This document shows, piece after piece, positions 1-5,498 of a stretch of DNA of 8,974 nt. Both the position numbers and the translations under genes were made by a program. The notes below the pieces were generated by a model, which had not been told where the DNA came from, searched no databases, and saw only the letters and a program-made list of their open reading frames with translations. The DNA is from Lentisphaeria bacterium UBA1829 (lineage in GTDB: Bacteria; Verrucomicrobiota; Lentisphaeria; Victivallales; UBA1829): contig DDJH01000127.1 in the NCBI GenBank assembly GCA_002338895.1, forward strand, positions 77,757-86,730, written 5' to 3'. The number at the start of each line of letters is the position of its first letter. The first letter of the stretch is position 1.

Positions 1-255
1 ATCCCCGTCCGACGGCTCCTTCGACGAAAACTGCGCACGCCGCGACAGGCTTTCCTGACAAGAAAAGAAAGAATTTTAAATATTCAGGGCGCTTTTTCAA
101 TTTTTCATTCGACAGCGACGGAAAAGCGTAGTATATTACTCCTGGATGATGTTATGACGACCGGCGCCACGCTCCGCGAGGCCGCCGGAGTGTTGCTGAA
201 CCGCGGCGCTGCACGAGTGGACGTTCTGGTCATCGCCCGAAGACAAAGGATTTAA
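1..255 (+). CDS. comF: ComF-family phosphoribosyltransferase, C-terminal part (5'-truncated by window edge)
   Basis: Frame 1 is open from the first base to the TAA at 253-255 and gives the last 84 residues of a protein. It carries the type I PRTase PRPP-binding loop ILLLDDVMTTGATLREA (about residues 48-64), followed by GAARVDVLVIARRQRI at the end. Upstream lie the ComF-typical stretches TPRQAFLTRKER and NIQGAF. This combination is characteristic of the ComF/GntX family, linked to DNA uptake in naturally competent bacteria; its enzymatic substrate is not settled. The N-terminal zinc-ribbon half would lie to the left of the window. The stop is 3 bases before the accD start, so the two genes are probably cotranscribed. 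The family call is firm; an actual competence role is not shown here. Confidence 0.9.
   Translation: MPVRRLLRRKLRTPRQAFLTRKERILNIQGAFSIFHSTATEKRSILLLDDVMTTGATLREAAGVLLNRGAARVDVLVIARRQRI
109..137 (+). promoter_or_regulatory. Candidate sigma-70 promoter inside comF, reading into accD
   Basis: A TCGACA box (109-114; one mismatch to TTGACA) is followed after 17 bases by TATATT (132-137; one mismatch to TATAAT). It lies in an AT-rich patch inside the comF reading frame. It would start transcripts near 144, giving accD a leader of about 115 bases. The spacing and matches are good, but it is inside a coding region and could be a chance match. Confidence 0.35.
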
Positions 256-258
256 AAA

Positions 259-1158
259 ATGGCTTTTTTCAAGAAATCGAAATACTCGACATTGAGTGCC
301 CTTCCCAGACAGGAGGACCCCCTGAAGCGCAAGGATATTCCCGAAGGCCTCTGGGAAAAATGCAAAAAATGCGATGCGACCATTTTTACAAAACAGAAGG
401 AAAGCAATCTGTATATCTGTCCGCACTGCGGGTATCACAATCCGATGCCCGCTCCGCAGCGGATTGAACTGCTGACCGATCCGGGATCCTTTGTGGAAAT
501 CGACGCCAATGTGGAATCGGTGGACACTCTCAAGTTCGAAGGCGTTTCGTCCTACACGTCCAAACTGGAATCCAATAAGAAGAAGACCGGGCTGAGAGAC
601 GCGATCATCTGCGGACACGCGAAGCTGGACGGCCGGCCTTATGCGCTGGGCGTGATGGATTTCCGCTTCCTCGGAGCCAGCATGGGCGCGGTGGTCGGAG
701 AAAAGGTGACCCGTCTGGTGGAGTTTGCTACGGCACATCATCTGCCCCTGGTGATCGTGACCGCGTCCGGCGGCGCACGGATGTATGAGGGGATGATCAG
801 TCTGATGCAGATGGCCAAGACCAGCGGCGCACTTCAGAGACATGCCGCGGCGCATCTGCCGTATATCGTGATTATGACGCATCCGACAACCGCGGGAGTG
901 ACCGCAAGTTATGCGTCGCTCGGCGATCTGATCCTTGCGGAACCGGAGGCGCTGATCGGCTTCGCGGGACCCCGCGTGATCAAGGATACCACGCAGGCGC
1001 AGCTGCCGGAAGGATTCCAGACGTCGGAGTTCCTGCTGAAGAAAGGACTGATCGACAAGATCATTGATCGAAAAAATTTGCGGACAGAATTGTCGCTTTG
1101 CCTTGAATATTTCGCAAAAGCGAGTATAGTTCCAAACAATAAAAAGCAGAAAGCTTAA
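259..1158 (+). CDS. accD: Acetyl-CoA carboxylase, carboxyltransferase subunit beta
   Basis: The protein has 299 residues, the usual length for AccD. With AccA it transfers the carboxyl group from carboxybiotin on AccB to acetyl-CoA, making malonyl-CoA for fatty acid synthesis in the cytoplasm. The N-terminal zinc ribbon is complete: Cys35, Cys38, Cys54 and Cys57, spaced C-x2-C-x15-C-x2-C. The crotonase-fold transferase domain follows, with SGGARMYEG (170-178), the GVTASYASLGD segment (213-223) and GFAGPRVI (234-241). The C-terminus has the usual LPEGFQTSEFLLKKGLID signature (249-266). AGGA at 247-250, 8 bases before the ATG, serves as ribosome binding site and overlaps the end of comF. No accA is next to it, so the alpha subunit must be encoded elsewhere. 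The last codons overlap a promoter candidate for the SRP RNA. Confidence 0.97.
   Translation: MAFFKKSKYSTLSALPRQEDPLKRKDIPEGLWEKCKKCDATIFTKQKESNLYICPHCGYHNPMPAPQRIELLTDPGSFVEIDANVESVDTLKFEGVSSYTSKLESNKKKTGLRDAIICGHAKLDGRPYALGVMDFRFLGASMGAVVGEKVTRLVEFATAHHLPLVIVTASGGARMYEGMISLMQMAKTSGALQRHAAAHLPYIVIMTHPTTAGVTASYASLGDLILAEPEALIGFAGPRVIKDTTQAQLPEGFQTSEFLLKKGLIDKIIDRKNLRTELSLCLEYFAKASIVPNNKKQKA
1103..1130 (+). promoter_or_regulatory. Candidate sigma-70 promoter for the SRP RNA, within the accD 3' end
   Basis: TTGAAT (1103-1108) and TATAGT (1125-1130) are separated by 16 bases. The expected start is near 1137, about 37 bases before the first paired base of the SRP RNA. This fits a precursor with a 5' leader to be removed, as RNase P does for 4.5S RNA in other bacteria. 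The boxes closely resemble those of the other two strong candidates here (TTGAAA-16-TATAGT at 4486-4459 on the minus strand and TTGAAA-17-TATATT at 7911-7939), which supports it. Confidence 0.55.
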
Positions 1159-1173
1159 AAGACGGTATTTTTT

Positions 1174-1281
1174 GTCGTCGCATCGGACCTCGTGCGCTGA
1201 AATCCCGTGAACGGGTCAGGCGGGGAACCGAGCAGCCATAAACGAAGGTTTCAGGTGCTGCGGGGAATCTGGTGCGGCGGC
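1174..1281 (+). ncRNA. ffs: Small bacterial signal recognition particle RNA (4.5S type)
   Basis: This is the RNA of the signal recognition particle, which binds Ffh and targets nascent membrane proteins. The conserved apical core is present in order: GGUCAGG (1214-1220), a hairpin CGG-GGAA-CCG (1221-1230) with the GGAA tetraloop, then AGCAGCC (1231-1237). Upstream, AUCCCGUGAAC (1202-1212) and, downstream, AUAAACGA (1238-1245) and GGUGCUGCGGGG (1254-1265) match the usual small SRP RNA pattern. CCUCG (1188-1192) can pair with CGGGG (1261-1265). The ends form an 11-pair helix, 1174-1184 with 1271-1281, counting G-U pairs. The stem below the tetraloop is CGG/CCG where E. coli has UCC/GGA, so pairing is kept with different bases. 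The exact 5' and 3' ends are inferred from the terminal helix. The Alu domain of the long SRP RNA is absent. Confidence 0.93.
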
Positions 1282-1290
1282 TCTTTTTTT
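1271..1290 (+). terminator. Intrinsic terminator of the SRP RNA (3' arm of terminal helix plus T-tract)
   Basis: The 3' arm of the SRP RNA terminal helix (1271-1281) is followed directly by TC and seven T residues (1284-1290). The terminal stem of the RNA would therefore double as the terminator hairpin. Any rph transcript starting upstream has to read through this site. Confidence 0.65.
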
Positions 1291-1310
1291 GCATGCAGAA
1301 AAAAAGGGAG
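1281..1310 (+). promoter_or_regulatory. Possible hairpin hiding the rph ribosome binding site
   Basis: CUCUUUUUUU (1281-1290, the SRP terminator tail) can pair with AAAAAGGGAG (1301-1310) to give a 10-pair helix, including two G-U pairs, around a 10-base loop. The right arm contains GGGAG (1306-1310), the apparent rph ribosome binding site. In a read-through transcript this could lower rph translation. The helix is mostly A-U and uses only the last base of the SRP terminal helix, so it may be a by-product of a T-tract facing an A-rich ribosome binding site. Confidence 0.3.
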
Positions 1311-1319
1311 TGTGTGGGT

Positions 1320-2117
1320 ATGAACAGAATCGACGGACGTCCGTACAATTATCTTCGCAGAGTCAGAATCACGCCGAACTACCTGTCGCATCCGGCCGGA
1401 TCGGTGCTGGTGGAAATGGGCGGAACGAAGGTCGTCTGCTCGGTGACCGTGGAACAGGGCGTGCCCGGATGGATGAGAGCCCAGGGCGTCTCCGGCGGAT
1501 GGGTCACTTCGGAATACGGAATGCTCCCCGCTTCCACGCATGCCCGCAACCAGAGAGAGGCCAGCCGGGGAAAACAGGGCGGAAGAACAATGGAGATCCA
1601 GAGACTGATCGGACGCAGTTTCCGTTCGGTGATCGACCTCAAGGCCCTCGGACCGAACACGGTCTATATCGACTGCGATGTGATTGATGCGGACGGGGGA
1701 ACCCGGTGCGCAAGCATCACCGGAGCGTCCGTCGCTCTCCAGATCGCATTCCGGAACCTGGTGGAGAAAAAGGTGCTGCACAAGTTCCCGATGCGCGAAA
1801 ATGTGGCGGCGGTCAGCGTCGGAATGAAAGAGGGGGAGGTGCTGCTCGACCTCTGCTACGAGGAGGACTCGTCCGCCGATGTGGATATGAACGTGGTGAT
1901 GACGGAGTCCGGAAAAATCGTCGAAGTGCAGGGAACCGCCGAAGAGGTGCCGTTCTCCCGCGAGGAACTCAACAAGATGCTGGACACCGCTCAGCACGGA
2001 CTCGAACGGCTCTTCTCCTTTCAGCGGGCCGCGCTCGGGCAGGAGGATCCGAAAAAGCGCGAACCGCGCGTCCCGCTCGGCAATATCGGAGCGGCTCTGG
2101 AAAGTCTGAATCTCTGA
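1320..2117 (+). CDS. rph: Ribonuclease PH
   Basis: RNase PH is a phosphate-dependent 3'-5' exoribonuclease that trims tRNA 3' ends and takes part in rRNA turnover; it forms hexameric rings. The protein has 265 residues. It shows RIDGR (3-7), GGTKVVCSV (34-42), EYGMLP (65-70), the phosphate-binding [19 protein letters not shown] (83-101), [12 protein letters not shown] (118-129) and the metal-site segment [16 protein letters not shown] (176-191) with Asp177 and Asp183. I chose the ATG at 1320 because the protein then begins MNRIDGRPY as the family does, and GGGAG (1306-1310) lies 9 bases upstream. The frame is open back to 1272, but that extension would translate the SRP RNA terminator. About 25 residues beyond the RNase PH core are unassigned. 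The common partner rdgB does not follow; the permease gene starts 10 bases later instead. Confidence 0.96.
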   Translation: MNRIDGRPYNYLRRVRITPNYLSHPAGSVLVEMGGTKVVCSVTVEQGVPGWMRAQGVSGGWVTSEYGMLPASTHARNQREASRGKQGGRTMEIQRLIGRSFRSVIDLKALGPNTVYIDCDVIDADGGTRCASITGASVALQIAFRNLVEKKVLHKFPMRENVAAVSVGMKEGEVLLDLCYEEDSSADVDMNVVMTESGKIVEVQGTAEEVPFSREELNKMLDTAQHGLERLFSFQRAALGQEDPKKREPRVPLGNIGAALESLNL

Positions 2118-2127
2118 TCCGGACGTG

Positions 2128-3468
2128 ATGAAGCTCCGGAAAGCTCTGGGTGACGGCGGCTGGGGATGGGTTCCCGGCGTCTATTTCGCGGAAGGTCTGC
2201 CGTTCGCTGTCGCAACCTGCGTTTCCATGGTGATGTTCTCCAGTCTCGGAATGTCCAACAGCGCAATGGCGTTCTGGACCGGAGTGATCGGACTGCCGTG
2301 GAGCTTGAAGTTCCTCTGGGCTCCCCTGATGGACGCGCACGGAACCAAGCGGAGATGGATGCTCGCCGCCCAGATGGCGATCGCTCTGAGTTTTGCCGCC
2401 ATCGCATTCGTGTTCCGCTCGGGCGGGGCGGACGGATGGCTGATCGCCTGCTTCCTGCTGACGGCATTCTGCTCCGCAACCCATGATATTGCCGCGGATG
2501 GATATTACATGATCGCGCTGGATCCCCATGCGCAGGCGGTCTGTTCGGGGTTGCGAAATATCTTCTACAAATGTGCGATGCTCGCCGGACAGGGGGGGCT
2601 TGTGATGCTGGCCGGGGCGCTCAACCGCGCGGGTGTTCCGGAACGGTCCGCCTGGATGTGGGCAATGGCGGGTGCGGCGGTCGGAATGGTGATTTTGTTT
2701 TTCTGGCATCTTGCGGCAACGCCGGTGGTGGAACGGACGAGAAACCGGATAGAGGAGGAAAAAGACGGTTGTCCGCCGGTTCGTTTTGCGGAGTCCTTCC
2801 GGAGTTTCTTTCTGCGGGAAGGCGCCTGGCGGGCGGTGCTGTTCCTGTTCTTCTACCGGTTCGCGGAGGCGCAGCTCGGAAAGATGACCGTGCCGTTCAT
2901 GCTGGCACCGCGCGAGGCGGGGGGACTGGGACTGACGATCGAACAGCAGGGAATGATTTACGGAAGCGCGGGAAGCTGCTGTTTCCTGGTCGGAGGGTTC
3001 TTTGCCGGTGTGGCAGTTGCCCGGTTCGGATTCGGAAGGTGTCTTTGGATGATGGCGCTGGCGCTGAATGCGCCGGATCTGTTCTATGTGTGGCTCTCGT
3101 TTTCGCAGCCGTCGGTGGCGGTCTCCGGAGTCTGCATCGCGCTGGAGCAGTTCGGTTACGGTCTGGGATATATGGCGCATATTCTTTTCATGGTGCAGTT
3201 CGCCAACCGGAGCGGCGCGTATAAGACCAGTCACTTCGCGCTGATGACCGGAATCACGATTCTCGGAATGACGCTGGTCGGAATGGCTTCCGGCGTGATT
3301 CAGGAGGGGTTCGCCCGGTTCGGGGCTGCGTTCGGGGAAGGGGCGGGATACCGCGGATTTTTCCTGTGGATCTGTCTGTGCACGATTCCGAGTTTTCTGA
3401 CGGTCCGTCTGATCCGTCCCGTCCTGGATGACCGCTTCGGGAAAAAAGAAGAAAGCATCGCCGAATAA
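2128..3468 (+). CDS. AmpG-like major facilitator superfamily permease
   Basis: This is an inner-membrane transporter of 446 residues, with about 12 hydrophobic segments by eye and a charged cytoplasmic loop at about 200-235. The N-terminal half resembles AmpG, the importer of anhydromuropeptides in peptidoglycan recycling. It has GVYFAEGLPFA (17-27), KFLWAPLMD (61-69) followed by the basic pair Arg75-Arg76 and a Trp-Met-Leu-Ala helix start, and SATHDIAADGYY (116-127) with the membrane acidic residue Asp120. E. coli AmpG is somewhat longer (14 segments are described), so the substrate could differ; the call is safe only to the AmpG-like/MFS level. The start is uncertain: GTG at 2125 and ATG at 2128 are adjacent in frame and only a weak GGA precedes them. 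Translation may be coupled to rph, which stops at 2117. It is probably the last gene of the accD-rph block, as a terminator hairpin follows. Confidence 0.85.
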   Translation: MKLRKALGDGGWGWVPGVYFAEGLPFAVATCVSMVMFSSLGMSNSAMAFWTGVIGLPWSLKFLWAPLMDAHGTKRRWMLAAQMAIALSFAAIAFVFRSGGADGWLIACFLLTAFCSATHDIAADGYYMIALDPHAQAVCSGLRNIFYKCAMLAGQGGLVMLAGALNRAGVPERSAWMWAMAGAAVGMVILFFWHLAATPVVERTRNRIEEEKDGCPPVRFAESFRSFFLREGAWRAVLFLFFYRFAEAQLGKMTVPFMLAPREAGGLGLTIEQQGMIYGSAGSCCFLVGGFFAGVAVARFGFGRCLWMMALALNAPDLFYVWLSFSQPSVAVSGVCIALEQFGYGLGYMAHILFMVQFANRSGAYKTSHFALMTGITILGMTLVGMASGVIQEGFARFGAAFGEGAGYRGFFLWICLCTIPSFLTVRLIRPVLDDRFGKKEESIAE

Positions 3469-3511
3469 CCGCTTTTCCACACACGGAGAAGCATGCTTCG
3501 GAAAACAAAGA

Positions 3512-3535
3512 AAAAACCCGCCGGAATCCGGCGGC
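3512..3535. terminator. Bidirectional intrinsic terminator between convergent genes
   Basis: CCGCCGG (3518-3524), loop AAT, and CCGGCGG (3528-3534) form a perfect 7-pair GC stem. Read on the minus strand the stem is followed by GGG, six T residues, then CTTTG, a classic strong terminator for the discoidin gene at 3564-4412. Read on the plus strand it is followed by the pyrimidine-rich CTTTCTCTTCC, a weaker tail, which can still end the permease transcript. Confidence 0.85.
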
Positions 3536-3563
3536 TTTCTCTTCCGATTCGTTTGCGGAAGAG

Positions 3564-4412
3564 TTACTTTTCGTAGGCTTCCACTTCCCAGAGGGAGTAG
3601 CCGTATCCAGTGGCGCGTTTGATGCCCTGGATGCGGATATAACGGGTTTTCCGGGGAGAAATCTGAATGGTTTCGGAGGCGTTCGGTTTGCCGTCGGTTT
3701 TCCGGAAGACTTCCGTGAATGCCTTGCCGTCGTCGGAGAACTGGATCGTGTATTCCTTTCCGGCGGCCTGTTCCCATTTCAGAATCAGTTTGCCGATGGT
3801 TTTTTCGCTGCCGAGATCCAGCTGGATCCATTCATTGTCCGTTCGCGCGGATCCCCAGCGGGTTTGGTGATTGCCGTCCACCGCGTTGGCGGCGGCCATG
3901 CTGCCCTGTTTGGAACTGGCGGTCGCCTTTGCTCCGAGCGCCAGATTGCCGGTCGGCGGATAGACCATGACTTCCCAGAGGGAGTAGCCGAACTGCGAAG
4001 CGCGTTTTCGGCCGAGAATCCGGATGTAGCGGGTTTCCTGCGGTTTAACCTGGAAGATTTCGCGGGCGCCCCGTTTACCGTCGGTGACGGTGTGGACATC
4101 GGTAAAGTTCTTCCCGTCCATGGAGAACTGCACGACATAGTTCTTTCCGGCGGCGGCCTCCCAGTCCAGACGGATCATGCCGACCGTTTTCGGTGTTCCG
4201 AGATCCAGCAGAAGCCATTCGTTGTCCGTGCGTTTGGATGCCCAGCGCGTGTTGCCTTTTCCATCCGCCGCGTTACCGGGAACCAGTCCGGCCGATTCCC
4301 AGGAGCTCGCGGTCGCCTTTGCACCGAGTGCCAGATTTTTCATCTCTTCTCCGGAGACTCCCCAGGTGACGGCAAGAGCCGCCGCACAGAGTACCAGCAT
4401 TGTCTTTTTCAT
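3564..4412 (-). CDS. Secreted tandem F5/8 type C (discoidin) domain protein
   Basis: The protein has 282 residues. It begins with a signal peptide (MKKTMLVLCAAALAVTWGVSG, basic start, hydrophobic core about 5-16, likely cleavage near 20-22). Two discoidin-like beta-sandwich domains follow, about 26-151 and 156-280. Both begin NLALGAKATASS and share TRW, RTDNEW, LDLG, AAGK, QFS.DGK, TRYIRI and YSLWEV. Such domains usually bind carbohydrate; no catalytic domain is present, so a surface or secreted glycan-binding role is an inference. The frame stays open to 4652, but the upstream 80 residues are AT-rich and unlike a protein start. ATG at 4412 gives the signal peptide and lies about 40 bases after a good promoter. 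It is a single-gene unit, convergent with the permease and divergent from the methyltransferase gene. The two domains look like a recent duplication. Confidence 0.85.
   Translation of the reverse strand: MKKTMLVLCAAALAVTWGVSGEEMKNLALGAKATASSWESAGLVPGNAADGKGNTRWASKRTDNEWLLLDLGTPKTVGMIRLDWEAAAGKNYVVQFSMDGKNFTDVHTVTDGKRGAREIFQVKPQETRYIRILGRKRASQFGYSLWEVMVYPPTGNLALGAKATASSKQGSMAAANAVDGNHQTRWGSARTDNEWIQLDLGSEKTIGKLILKWEQAAGKEYTIQFSDDGKAFTEVFRKTDGKPNASETIQISPRKTRYIRIQGIKRATGYGYSLWEVEAYEK
3583..3990 (-). repeat. Direct repeat inside the discoidin gene (about 129-codon period)
   Basis: The DNA for the two domains is itself repeated. The 21 bases at 3583-3603 recur exactly at 3970-3990, an offset of 387 bases or 129 codons. 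A second near-identical pair encodes the LALGAKAT segments, near 3925-3947 and 4313-4337. This indicates an in-frame tandem duplication of one domain, with the copies since diverged. Confidence 0.75.
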
Positions 4413-4458
4413 CTGATCTTCTTTTCCGGGTGTTTTGATCCCTGTTTTGTTGCGGAAA

Positions 4459-4486
4459 ACTATAGCAAGAATTATTATTTTTTCAA
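4459..4486 (-). promoter_or_regulatory. Sigma-70-type promoter of the discoidin gene
   Basis: On the minus strand TTGAAA (4486-4481) and TATAGT (4464-4459) are separated by 16 AT-rich bases. The expected start is near 4452, leaving a 5' leader of about 40 bases before the ATG at 4412. Both boxes are one mismatch from consensus. It sits in the 242-base AT-rich spacer between divergent genes. The same spacer holds a short A/T hairpin (4542-4559) and, for the rightward gene, only a weak -10-like TATCTT (4603-4608). Confidence 0.7.
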
Positions 4487-4654
4487 GCTTTTTGATAGAA
4501 TTTCTTATTTTGGGAGTCTGGCGGCGTTCACAGGAAAAGAGGAAAAAAACGCTTTTTTCGCGATATTTTGGGGAATTGATTCGAATTTCCGGAAATATGG
4601 AGTATCTTTTCCCCGGATTGTGGAGAATTTCTTGAGAGGGAGAAACGTTCAATT

Positions 4655-5467
4655 ATGCTGATTACTAGCGTCAAGAATCCGAAGATCAAACGGGTCTGCG
4701 CCCGTTTTTTTCGGCGGGAACGCGACCGCGAAGGCGTGACCGTCCTTGAAGGCTACCGCGAACTTTCCCGGGCCATGGATGCGGGAATCAAACTGACCGA
4801 AGTGTATCACTGCCCGGCATTCTACCTGGGCGAACATGAGGGGGAACTGATCGCCCGCGCCGAAAAGCAGGGGGCGGAAATTTACGAGACCGCGCCCGAG
4901 GCTCTCTCCAGAATGGCGTATCGCGACCGCCCCGAAGGACTGATCGCTCTGGCCGTCATGCGCCATAAGGGACTGGAGGAGATGCCCGTGCTCCCGAACG
5001 GACTCTATCTGGTGGCGGAAACAATCGAAAAACCGGGAAATCTCGGATCCATGCTCCGGAGCGCGGATGCGGTGGGCGCTACCGGTATGATCGTCTGCAA
5101 CCGGCAGACCGATGTGTTCAATCCGAACTGCATCCGCGCCAGCACGGGGGCGATCTTCTCCGTGCCGCTGGCCGAGACCAGCAGCGAAGAGGCGGTGGAA
5201 TGGTTCCGGAAAAACGGAATCCTGACGCTTGCGGCAAGTCCTCATTCAAAGGAGGTTTATACGGATGTCGATATGACGCGCGGAATCGCAATCGTGGTCG
5301 GCGCGGAACAGTACGGCCTCACGGAGTACTGGATGAAGAATGCGGATATCGGGGTGGTGATCCCGATGCTCGGACGGATGGATTCCCTGAATGTCGCCAC
5401 CGCCGCGACCATTCTGCTTTATGAAGCCGCGCGTCAGCGGAAATGGACCGCAAGCCGCATGGGATAA
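4655..5467 (+). CDS. SpoU/TrmH-family RNA 2'-O-ribose methyltransferase
   Basis: The protein has 270 residues and fits the SPOUT class, which transfers methyl from S-adenosylmethionine to a ribose 2'-OH of tRNA or rRNA. A substrate-binding domain (about 1-105) starts MLITSVKNPKIK, typical of this family, and contains VLEGYRELSRA (30-40). The trefoil-knot domain follows with motif 1 EKPGNLGSMLRSADAVGA (125-142, including Arg135), motif 2 VVGAEQYGL (214-222) and motif 3 IPMLGRMDSLNVATA (236-250, including Ser244 and Asn246). The target nucleotide cannot be told from sequence; the layout resembles rRNA-type (TsnR/RlmB-like) members more than short TrmL. A purine-rich ribosome binding site GAGAGGGAGA (4634-4643) lies 11 bases before the ATG. 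It shares an AT-rich spacer with the leftward discoidin gene and is followed after 31 bases by the GH2 gene. Confidence 0.9.
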   Translation: MLITSVKNPKIKRVCARFFRRERDREGVTVLEGYRELSRAMDAGIKLTEVYHCPAFYLGEHEGELIARAEKQGAEIYETAPEALSRMAYRDRPEGLIALAVMRHKGLEEMPVLPNGLYLVAETIEKPGNLGSMLRSADAVGATGMIVCNRQTDVFNPNCIRASTGAIFSVPLAETSSEEAVEWFRKNGILTLAASPHSKEVYTDVDMTRGIAIVVGAEQYGLTEYWMKNADIGVVIPMLGRMDSLNVATAATILLYEAARQRKWTASRMG

Positions 5468-5498
5468 TTTGGAAATTCTGATTGGAAATGAGACTGGT

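Noticed and set aside
1272..1319. Upstream extension of rph to ATG 1272
   Set aside because: It would translate the SRP RNA terminator and add 16 residues absent from RNase PH proteins; the ATG at 1320 has a ribosome binding site and the family's usual start.
3488..3499. 12-base perfect palindrome GAAGCATGCTTC after the permease gene
   Set aside because: Single occurrence in a short spacer with no T-tract and no second copy; it may be chance or part of 3' structure. The real terminator is the GC hairpin just downstream.
1969..3831. Long minus-strand open frame (620 codons) opposite rph, the permease and the end of the discoidin gene
   Set aside because: The translation is rich in Arg, Pro, His and Ser with no recognisable domain, and it lies antisense to well-supported genes and across the terminator. 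It is explained by GC-biased codon use on the other strand.
4542..4559. A/T-rich hairpin GAAAAAA-ACGC-TTTTTTC in the divergent spacer
   Set aside because: A weak A-T stem in an AT-rich island; no gene ends nearby for it to terminate, and no repeat of it was seen.
4413..4652. Upstream extension of the discoidin gene to 4652
   Set aside because: It puts 80 AT-rich codons before an obvious signal peptide and covers the promoter; the open frame there is best read as non-coding.
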